12,207 nt of DNA from CBCXVS01 sp965178525 (lineage in GTDB: Bacteria; Tectomicrobia; Entotheonellia; Entotheonellales; Entotheonellaceae). Numbering within the stretch: position 1 is the stretch's first letter; each line of letters opens with the position of its first letter. The position numbers and the translations under genes are program-made. The notes beneath the pieces were generated by a model. That model searched no databases and was not told the origin of the DNA. It was given only the letters and a program-made list of their open reading frames with translations. The DNA lies in assembly GCA_965178525.1 (NCBI GenBank), contig CBCXVS010000231.1, positions 1-12,207 on the forward strand. The letters run 5' to 3'. This document shows positions 6,195 to 12,207 of the stretch, piece after piece.

Positions 6195-8021
6195 ATGCTG
6201 AAAGATAATTATCACTATGGCTTGATTGGCAACTGTACCAGTGCAGCATTAATTTCCAAAGAGGGGGGTATGGACTGGCTGTGTCTACCGTTTTTTGATT
6301 CCCCCTCCGTGTTTGCCCGAATTTTGGATCGTCATCGGGGCGGCTATTTTCAGATATGCGGCGTCGAGACGATTGAGACGCATCAGCGCTATGTCGATGA
6401 CACGGGGGTTCTGAAAACCGTGTTTGAAACAGAACACGGGAGTTTTGAGATCAACGACTACATGCCACGATTTGCTATTGGACAGGGCGAGTATTACTGT
6501 CCGTCGGAGGTGCATCGCTCCATGCGCGTCTTATCGGGCAATCCGAAAATTCAGGTGCAGCTGTATCCCATGCCAATTACGCCCTGGGTGGGGTGACCTA
6601 TGAGATGCATGAGGACTACGTCAAGATGATTTCCACCCAGGGCAGCTATATGAGTTTTTATCTCTATAGCAATTTGGACATGCAGAAAGTCGTCACCGGT
6701 GACGATATTTCCTTGCCGCCGTATGCTTATCTGGTGTTGTCGTATCACGAAAAGCTCGACAATTTTACGATGGAGCAAATCTACCATCAATTCGAAAAGA
6801 CCAAAGCGTATTGGCTCGATTACGTCGATCAGATACGGTATCCGCCACCGCGCTACCGCGATGATGTCGTGCGCTCCGCCATTACCTTAAAGATGATGTC
6901 GTATGAGCGCACCGGAGCCCTGGTGGCTGCGCCGACGACGTCGTTGCCGGAAATTATCGGCTACGGGCGCAATTGGGACTATCGCTATTGCTGGATTCGC
7001 GATGGCGGTATGACGATCGATCTCTATTCGCGCATTGGAGATACGGAAACGTCCGAACGCTTTATGAAATTTATTTTGCAGCGCTTGCCCTTCAAAAATG
7101 ACCCGATTCAAATCATGTATAGCATTGAGGGCGAGAAAATTTTAGAAGAGAAGATCCAGGATCATCTTGAAGGATATGAGGCATCCTATCCCGTCCGCAC
7201 GGGAAATGGGGCCTATAAACAACAACAGAATGATCTGTATGGACAATTGATTGAAGCGATTTATACCTTCTTTCTTTTCAATAGCCTGGCCAAACATCGC
7301 AGCAAAATCCAAATCAATGAGGAAATCTGGACCCTCGTGCGCTCGCTCGTGAATCATATCGTGCGGGTGTGGCAGCAGCCCGATAGCGGCATCTGGGAAT
7401 TTCGTGGCACGGAGCGCCATTTTACCCATTCCAAGCTGATGAGTTGGACGGGCATGGATCGCGCCGCGAAAATCGCGGCCTCTCGGCAAACCCAAGTACA
7501 TTCCGGGCTGGCAGCAGATGGCGGAGCAGATCAAGCAGGATATCCTGCACAACGCCTGGAATGACGATCTCCAGGCATTTACGATGTCCTACGGATCGGA
7601 TGCGTTTGACGCCTCGAATTTATTGATGCTGCACTACAATTTCCTGCCCCCGGATGATCCGAGAATTGTCAGTACCGTGCACGAGTACTATAAACGTTTG
7701 GTCAAAAACGGGTTCATGTTTCGGTATGACATCGAGGATGATTTTGGCGTGCCGGAAAATGCGTTTATCGTCTGTACCTTTTGGATGATTAATGCCTTGT
7801 ATATCATTGGCGAACGCGAGAAGGCCCAGAAGATGTTCGACAATGCGCTGAAGTATCGCAATCATCTGGGCTTGTTATCCGAAGATGTCGAAGTGTATAC
7901 CGGGCGCTTGACCGGGAATTTTCCTCAAGCCTATTCACATCTGGCGCTGATCCAATCGGCTTTTACGCTGGAGACGGACTACAATTGGCTGGATGAGAAT
8001 ATGTTGATCAAGATGGTGTAG
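6195..8021 (+). pseudogene. GH15 glucoamylase/trehalase-type glycoside hydrolase with two frameshifts
   Basis: Repaired, this is a 608-residue bacterial GH15 protein of ordinary length. The N-terminus has H-Y-G-L-I-G-N-C-T-S-A-A-L-I and M-D-W-L-C-L-P-F-F-D-S-P-S-V-F, the beta-sandwich domain typical of this subfamily. The (alpha/alpha)6 catalytic domain follows, with N-W-D-Y-R-Y-C-W-I-R-D (residues 260-270), G-I-W-E-F-R-G with the probable catalytic acid E402, and L-L-S-E-D-V-E with the probable base E563 before G-N-F-P-Q-A-Y-S-H. GH15 enzymes release glucose from alpha-glucans or trehalose by inversion. No signal peptide is seen, suggesting cytoplasmic storage-glucan or trehalose turnover. 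Two lesions interrupt it. A base is missing near 6575 (one base there gives Y-P-M-P-N-Y-A-L-G-G-V-T-Y) and a base is extra near 7481 (removal gives A-A-L-G-K-P-K-Y-I-P-G-W). The shifts cancel, so both ends are in the same frame. It ends at TAG (8019-8021). Confidence 0.87.
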
Positions 8022-8023
8022 TG

Positions 8024-8041
8024 GGAAGCGCATGCGCTTCC
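8024..8041. terminator. Perfect 18-base palindrome directly after the GH15 stop
   Basis: GGAAGCGCATGCGCTTCC is its own reverse complement and begins two bases after the stop codon. As RNA it gives a seven-base-pair stem with a CATG loop. Position suggests a 3' hairpin that protects or terminates the transcript, but no U-run follows. Confidence 0.45.
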
Positions 8042-8055
8042 AGCCGATTGAGGCG

Positions 8056-8078
8056 GCTCGGCAAAACCAACGCCGAGC
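8056..8078. repeat. Second hairpin in the GH15/CoA-transferase intergenic region
   Basis: GCTCGGC (8056-8062) pairs with GCCGAGC (8072-8078) across a nine-base A/C-rich loop. It lies 14 bases after the palindrome at 8024-8041, forming a tandem hairpin pair. Confidence 0.4.
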
Positions 8079-8154
8079 TGCCCCGCTCGAATCTGGGATG
8101 CCTCACCGCCTCTTCTGCCTCGATCAGGCGCTCATCATAGGGTCGCCGTCTCGG

Positions 8155-8194
8155 TTCACAGCTTGGCCATTCTGTGCTATGATATCGTGCATCA
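8155..8194 (+). promoter_or_regulatory. Sigma-70-type promoter of the CoA-transferase operon
   Basis: TTCACA (8155-8160, five of six to consensus) and TATGAT (8178-8183, five of six) are spaced by 17 bases, with a TGC extended -10 just before the -10. Predicted start near 8190, about 37 bases before the ATG at 8227. TGTGCTAT at 8173-8180 and GCATCA at 8189-8194 match the amidohydrolase promoter in sequence and spacing. Confidence 0.6.
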
Positions 8195-8226
8195 TACGGG
8201 ATGATAAAACGACGGTGTAGCACACG

Positions 8227-9444
8227 ATGCCCCCACAAGCTCTGGATGACTTGCTCGTCCTCGACCTCACCCACTACCTTGCCGGTCCTTATTGCACCAA
8301 GCGGCTGGCCGATTTCGGCGCGCGCGTCATTAAGATCGAACGCCCCGACGGCGGTGACCCGTGTCGGCGGTTCGGACCGTTTCCCAATGATACGCCCCAT
8401 CCGGAAAAGAGCGGCTTGTTCTTGCATTTGAATACGAATAAGGAAAGTCTGACGCTCAACTTCAAAACGTTTCGCGGGCGCCAGCTTTTCTGCAAATTGG
8501 TGACCTAGGCGGACATCGTGGTCGAGAATTTTCATCCCCGGGTCATGGAAACCCTACAGCTCGATTACGAGTTCCTGCGGCAGATACAGCCCAACTTGGT
8601 GATGACCTCGATCTCGAATTTCGGTCAGACCGGCCCGTACCGCGCATGGAAAGCTCAGGATCTGACGCTTTACGCCATGGGGGGCGAGATGTATAGCAGT
8701 GGCGCTACGGGCCGCGACCCCCTGCGGCAAGCGCCCGAATTGACCCTCTATCAGGGCGGCACCATGGCGGCGGCGGCCACCATGGTGGGCGTCTTCAGCG
8801 CCCGGCGTCACAACCTCGGGCAACATATCGATATGGCGCTTTTCGAAGCTCAGGCCGGCTCCGTGGACCGCCGTCTCACCTCTTTGGTCGCCTATCAATA
8901 CAACGGCGCCAACCCCGGTCCGGAAGATCCCAAGCCGGTTGGCGTCATGCCTTCCGGTGTCTTTCGATGCCAAGACGGCTTCGTCGACATCCGCACCAAC
9001 ATCCGCTGGTGGGATCGCCTCGTCGCCATGATGGAGATGCCCGAACTCCACAACGATCCGCGGTTCAGCACAGAGGAAGCATTGTTGAATCCGGCGCATC
9101 GCGAGCCGTTTCTCGAAATTTTTGAGGCTTGGCTCTTGCGTCATACGCGCCAGGACATCATGCGCAAAGCCCAGCGCGCCCGCTTGCCAGGCACCGCCAT
9201 CAATACACCGGCCGATGTGCTGACCGATCCCCACTTCATGGAGCGAGGTTTTTTTGTGCCGGTGGCGCATCCGGTTGCCGGTACCTGGCAACTTCCCGGC
9301 GCGCCGTTCCGTCCGCAGGAAACGCCGTGGCAGCTCCGTCGCCCCGCTCCGCTGCTCGGACAACACACGGAGGACGTCCTGCGGGAGCTGGCGCACCTGT
9401 CGGATGCGGATATCCACGAGTTGCGACATGATCGTGTCATTTAA
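8227..9444 (+). pseudogene. CaiB/BaiF class III CoA-transferase, subunit-1-like, with an in-frame TAG
   Basis: The frame encodes a 405-residue class III CoA-transferase, full length for the family, broken only by TAG at 8506-8508 (codon 94). N-terminal D-L-T-H-Y-L-A-G-P-Y-C and L-A-D-F-G-A-R-V-I-K-I-E-R-P form the first Rossmann unit. The stop sits just before A-D-I-V-V-E-N-F-H-P-R, a hallmark motif, and the C-terminus has P-L-L-G-Q-H-T-E-D-V-L-R-E-L. Class III enzymes move CoA between carboxylic acids through an aspartyl intermediate. Here the position expected for that Asp (ahead of the G-G at 177-178, E-L-T-L-Y-Q-G-G) is L174 or Y175, so catalysis by this subunit is doubtful. The next gene begins 17 bases downstream and is a paralogue with the Asp, suggesting one heteromeric enzyme. 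No clear Shine-Dalgarno precedes the ATG. If the TAG is real, translation stops after 93 residues. Confidence 0.87.
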
Positions 9445-9461
9445 AGACAAGGAAGCCGCCG

Positions 9462-10757
9462 TTGACACCGCCACTACCGCTTGAAGGCATCCGTTATGGC
9501 ATGATGATGTTGGCGGATTTTGGGGCCGAAGTGATTCGCGTGGAATCGTTACAATACTTCCCCAGCACCACGCGGGGCAGCGTGCCCCGCCCCTCCCAGG
9601 CCCTGATGGGCACCGGCTCACGCCTCGTGGTGGCCTACGCCGACGGCAACCCCGGCGACAAACCCTGGAACCGCCATGCCATGTTCAACTGCCATGCCCG
9701 CAATAAGTTGAGCATGACGGTGAATCTCCGCACGCCTGAGGGCCTCGACATCGTCAAGCGTTTGGTGCAGCGCAGTGATGCCGTCGTGGACAATTATTCA
9801 GCCGGGGTCATGGATCGTCTGGGTCTCTCGTATGAGGTCTTGCGCCGTTGGAAAGCCGATATCATTGTGATGCAGATGCCGGCATTCGGCCTTTCCGGTC
9901 CCTACATGCAGACGCAAGCCTTTGGCATTGGGGTCGAAGGCCCGTGTGGCTTTACGGCATCTCGCGGCTACAGCGATGACCCGGCGTACAAGCTCGTTCC
10001 TTCTGTCGTGCATATGGATGCCGCCAGTGGACCGGGCTGCGCCTTTGCGCTTTTGACGGCGTTGCATTATCGCGACCGCACCGGGCAGGGGCAATTCATC
10101 GAATTTGCCCAGGCCGAAAATATGCTGCAGCATCTGGGCGCCTATTTTCTCGATGCGCAGATGAACCAGCGAGTGCACGGTCCCATGGGCAATCATCACC
10201 CGCGTATGGCCCCTCACAATGTCTATCCGTGCGCTGGCCACGCAACCTGGGTCGCCATCGCCGTGGCGGATGATGCCGAGTGGCAAGGGCTCTGCAAGGC
10301 GCTGGCGTGGCCGGCCTGGGCCATGGAAGCGCGCTTTCGCACTACGCCGGGCCGCCTCCAGCATCAGGACGAACTCGACGCGCACCTCACAGCCTGGACC
10401 CGGCAACAGACCCCGGCCGACGTCGCACAGCTTTTACAAGCGAACGGCGTCACCGCAGGTCCGGTCTTATCGGTCGCGGATGCGTATGCCGATCCCCACC
10501 TGCAAGCCCGCGGCTTTTTCGAAATCGTCACCCACCCCGAAGCCGGAACGCATGCGTATCCCGGCATCCTATGGCGCATGTCCCACACCCCGGCGCATAT
10601 TCGCACGCCAGCCTGCTGCCTGGGGGAACACAACGCCTATGTGTACGGGGAATTACTGGGCTATCGTGCGGAGGAGATCGACGCGCTCACTCAGGCCGGT
10701 CACATCGGCGATACTTATGTCGAAGCACAGACTTCGCCGCCTGCTGCAGCCAGCTAG
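9462..10757 (+). CDS. CaiB/BaiF class III CoA-transferase, with an apparent N-terminal deletion
   Basis: 431 residues from TTG at 9462, preceded by AAGGAA at usual spacing; stop TAG at 10755-10757. Family hallmarks are L-A-D-F-G-A-E-V-I-R-V-E (17-28), F-N-C-H-A-R-N-K-L-S-M-T-V-N-L, V-V-D-N-Y-S-A-G-V-M-D-R-L-G-L, and H-M-D-A-A-S-G-P-G with D186 at the catalytic aspartate position, followed by R-D-R-T-G-Q-G-Q-F-I-E. The C-terminus carries C-C-L-G-E-H-N-A-Y-V. Near the N-terminus L-E-G-I-R runs directly into Y-G-M-M-M-L-A-D-F. The family normally has about 11 residues between them (V-L-D-L-T-x-V-W-A-G-P or similar), so an in-frame deletion of about 33 bases at 9494/9495 is likely. That segment helps bind CoA. 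The gene is 17 bases behind the first CoA-transferase and surely co-transcribed with it. The acid substrate cannot be inferred. Confidence 0.88.
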   Translation: MTPPLPLEGIRYGMMMLADFGAEVIRVESLQYFPSTTRGSVPRPSQALMGTGSRLVVAYADGNPGDKPWNRHAMFNCHARNKLSMTVNLRTPEGLDIVKRLVQRSDAVVDNYSAGVMDRLGLSYEVLRRWKADIIVMQMPAFGLSGPYMQTQAFGIGVEGPCGFTASRGYSDDPAYKLVPSVVHMDAASGPGCAFALLTALHYRDRTGQGQFIEFAQAENMLQHLGAYFLDAQMNQRVHGPMGNHHPRMAPHNVYPCAGHATWVAIAVADDAEWQGLCKALAWPAWAMEARFRTTPGRLQHQDELDAHLTAWTRQQTPADVAQLLQANGVTAGPVLSVADAYADPHLQARGFFEIVTHPEAGTHAYPGILWRMSHTPAHIRTPACCLGEHNAYVYGELLGYRAEEIDALTQAGHIGDTYVEAQTSPPAAAS

Positions 10758-10778
10758 GAGGGGCTGAGAGCATCCCGC

Positions 10779-11240
10779 TCAACATTCCTGCAGGCGGTAC
10801 ACATCTTCAAATACCTCCTTCCAGGTGAGAGGGGGTGGGTGTGAGATCGCTTGATTCATGTCTTTTTCCGCTTCTCCGATGGCCAATCGGAGACAACGGT
10901 CCCATAAGCGCTCTTGCACATAGGCGTCGGTAAAGCGAGAATTTTCCTCACGCACATCTGCCACTTCCTGGCGTTGCACGCGGATCGTGGCGACCCAGCT
11001 CGGACTGCGGCGCTCGGGTTGCACCTGCCACTTGATAATATGCTGCATCAAGCGGACGAGATGGCTTCTGAGCGCACGTTCTTCGGAGCGGCTCAAGGCG
11101 TCAATCAACTCCTCCAGACCCTGGCTGGCATCATCCACGTTCCCCTCCTGTAAGGCGTCGCGGATCGCAACCGCTGTGTGGTAGTGTGAGGTCAGGGCCA
11201 GTAGTTCCCAATCCCTCGCAGGTACACTAGGTTCAACCAT
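10779..11240 (-). CDS. DUF29 family protein
   Basis: A 153-residue protein starting M-V-E-P-S-V-P-A-R-D-W, with GAGGA eight bases before this ATG. Longer starts at 11253-11261 lack such a site. The DUF29 signature is clear: L-E-E-L-I-D-A-L-S-R-S-E-E-R-A-L (42-57) and H-I-I-K-W-Q-V-Q-P-E-R-R-S-P-S-W (67-82), followed by R-V-Q-R-Q-E-V and a C-terminal P-P-P-L-T-W-K-E-V. DUF29 proteins are small, helical, soluble proteins of unknown function, abundant in cyanobacteria and scattered in other gene-rich bacteria. It converges on the CoA-transferase operon, with only 21 bases between stop codons. It lies 102 bases downstream of the nuclease-like gene on the same strand, so the two could share a transcript. 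Confidence 0.85.
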   Translation of the reverse strand: MVEPSVPARDWELLALTSHYHTAVAIRDALQEGNVDDASQGLEELIDALSRSEERALRSHLVRLMQHIIKWQVQPERRSPSWVATIRVQRQEVADVREENSRFTDAYVQERLWDRCLRLAIGEAEKDMNQAISHPPPLTWKEVFEDVYRLQEC

Positions 11241-11342
11241 CGTGATGGTCCTCATGCCCATTTGGCCAGTCGATGACGAATAGACGTTTTAAAGCACATG
11301 TTTCCGTCCGTCCATCGGCTGGCCCTTTCCGATACCGCACTG

Positions 11343-11938
11343 TCATTGCACCATATGGCGCAGAATCGCCATGAGTTTCCCAGCTTGACTGATATGATAC
11401 TCATCCAAATCTACAAACACTGTGCGATTTTCCAGGGTTAAAAATTTCCACAAGTTCCCTGTCGTCACCACACCATAAACGGTCTGTATATCGTTTTTAG
11501 CTTGTTGGTTGAAGACTTGGACCGCCAGCATTTCAGCGATACATGGTGGAAACCGCCGCGAATATTTTCATTCTTGGCTTCCACCGTGGCCACCACCGGT
11601 GCCGTAATCCATAACAATTCGGCAGACTGGCTAATGATGAAGTCGCATACCCCAACGAGGCCTTGCGCTGAATCGACATTGAATTCGCGCCCGGAGAAAA
11701 AACTGATCTTCCGGTCCAACATCTTCCGAAGCTCAACCAGCATCGGGGCAATAATCAGCTCGGAGTGTGCTTTTTCCGTAGAGATCGCCAACGCTAACGA
11801 CACATTTTCGTCTAAGATTGCAGTCAACGTTTCACTCAATGGAATGGGCTCAATAGAGGTAAACAGGGAGGCATGCTGATGGAGTTCCACTTGAAATTTT
11901 TCTTGGACTTCAGATAAAGAGAATTGACTATAAGCCAT
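11343..11938 (-). pseudogene. PD-(D/E)XK nuclease-like protein (cyanobacterial-type family), one frameshift
   Basis: Repaired, this is a 198-residue protein of a family I recognise from cyanobacterial genomes. It reads A-L-A-I-S-T-E-K-A-H-S-E-L-I-I-A-P with E60, then F-F-S-G-R-E-F-N-V-D, G-V-C-D-F-I-I-S with D99, and T-V-E-A-K-N-E-N-I with E120 and K122. Those residues fit the E...D...E-x-K core of PD-(D/E)XK nucleases, but a specific substrate or activity is not known. The ATG at 11936-11938 has GAAGGT at good spacing; the upstream extension to 12118 does not look like part of the family. One base is missing at 11543/11544. Before it the frame reads N-I-R-G-G-F-H, and restoring a base gives C-I-A-E-M-L-A-V-Q-V-F-N-Q-Q, the usual continuation, through to TGA at 11343. 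It lies upstream of and parallel to DUF29. Confidence 0.8.
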
Positions 11939-12207
11939 GTCATGACCTTCGCTATGGAAGGGGAACTGCGTCCGGTCGTTCAGCAACGGCCTAGGTTCCG
12001 GACACCCATCCCAGCGGCCGGTTGTACAACACATAGGCAAAAGGATACACACAATGGCGTCAAATGCAACACGGGCCTTGTCGATTTGTTGACCATCTTT
12101 CCCAGCCGCTGGCATCATGGCCCCGTGATGAACCCGGCATGAGCCAGCACCACTGTTCGCCTGAGATCGTTCGTCATGACGTCTGGCTCTACTTTCGATT
12201 CACCTTG
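11939..12207. other. Right-end region, nothing identifiable
   Basis: No family-level coding sequence, RNA gene or strong hairpin is seen. Short minus-strand frames (for example M-T-N-D-L-R-R-T-V-V-L-A-H-A-G-F near 12175) exist but match nothing I know and soon stop. A gene could begin beyond the window edge. Confidence 0.4.

Noticed and set aside
6570..7490. Programmed ribosomal frameshifting in GH15
   Set aside because: No slippery heptamer or following pseudoknot is evident at either site, and two opposite programmed shifts in one metabolic gene are implausible.
8050..8130. tRNA-like structure near the tandem hairpins
   Set aside because: A TTCGA-like string on the minus strand and a stem are present, but no cloverleaf with acceptor, D and anticodon arms can be built.
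2842..8508. TAG reassigned to an amino acid throughout this genome
   Set aside because: TAG properly ends the amidohydrolase (4841-4843), GH15 (8019-8021) and second CoA-transferase (10755-10757) at family-typical C-termini. Reading through the first would run across the terminator hairpin. TAA and TGA each end three other genes.
8554..9621. 355-codon minus-strand open frame
   Set aside because: Antisense to the CoA-transferase pair, which is clearly coding by motif. The minus-strand translation has no recognisable family and is a composition shadow.
9798..10406. 202-codon minus-strand open frame
   Set aside because: Shadow of the second CoA-transferase with no recognisable features.
11939..12118. 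N-terminal extension of the nuclease-like protein
   Set aside because: The extra 60 residues are rich in Cys and Pro and unlike the family. The start at 11938 has its own ribosome site and begins like known members.

Overview
The window looks like a piece of a moderately GC-rich genome from an uncultivated bacterium with a large secondary-catabolism repertoire: a tandem pair of CaiB/BaiF (class III) CoA-transferases, an amidohydrolase_2 protein, a tandem NIPSNAP protein, a TPR-coupled class III nucleotide cyclase and a long beta-propeller repeat protein. Two right-end genes, a DUF29 protein and a PD-(D/E)XK-like protein, belong to families that are common in cyanobacteria and in gene-rich symbiont or soil lineages. 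The mixture reminds me of Tectomicrobia/'Entotheonella'-like or similar uncultured lineages. That is an impression from gene content, not a phylogenetic result. I see no rRNA, tRNA, CRISPR array or insertion sequence.

Layout. 78-1635 (+) is a ten-repeat beta-propeller protein whose last repeats are frameshifted at a C9 run. 1711-3561 (-) is a TPR + adenylate/guanylate cyclase protein, convergent with the propeller and interrupted by one in-frame TAG. A 148-bp divergent promoter region separates it from an intact amidohydrolase (3710-4843, +). A strong hairpin terminator then separates that gene from a convergent, intact two-domain NIPSNAP protein (4966-5619, -). 5640-6194 is a 555-bp stretch without an intact recognisable gene. 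It holds a small minus-strand ORF, what looks like decayed minus-strand coding sequence, and a promoter-like TATAAT with inverted repeats. 6195-8021 (+) is a GH15 glucoamylase-type glycoside hydrolase broken by two compensating single-base shifts, followed by two hairpins. 8227-9444 and 9462-10757 (+) are the CoA-transferase pair behind a good sigma-70-type promoter. 10779-11240 (-) is DUF29, and 11343-11938 (-) is the nuclease-like protein with one frameshift. 11939-12207 holds nothing I can identify.

How it fits together. The amidohydrolase and the CoA-transferase operon are driven by promoters with a matching extended -10 and matching initially transcribed bases, so they may be co-regulated. 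The first CoA-transferase lacks an acidic residue where the family has its catalytic Asp and the second keeps it, which suggests an asymmetric two-subunit enzyme. The cyclase has its metal ligands but unusual purine-specificity positions.

The most striking property of the window is damage. Five of nine recognisable genes carry a one-base indel or an in-frame TAG that is undone by a single change, a sixth has an apparent in-frame deletion, and a seventh locus looks like a remnant. TAG also ends three other genes here, so simple TAG reassignment does not explain the two internal TAGs. The choice is between recent pseudogenisation and uncorrected sequencing or assembly error, and the reads would settle it. 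I did not find a convincing new multi-gene system.
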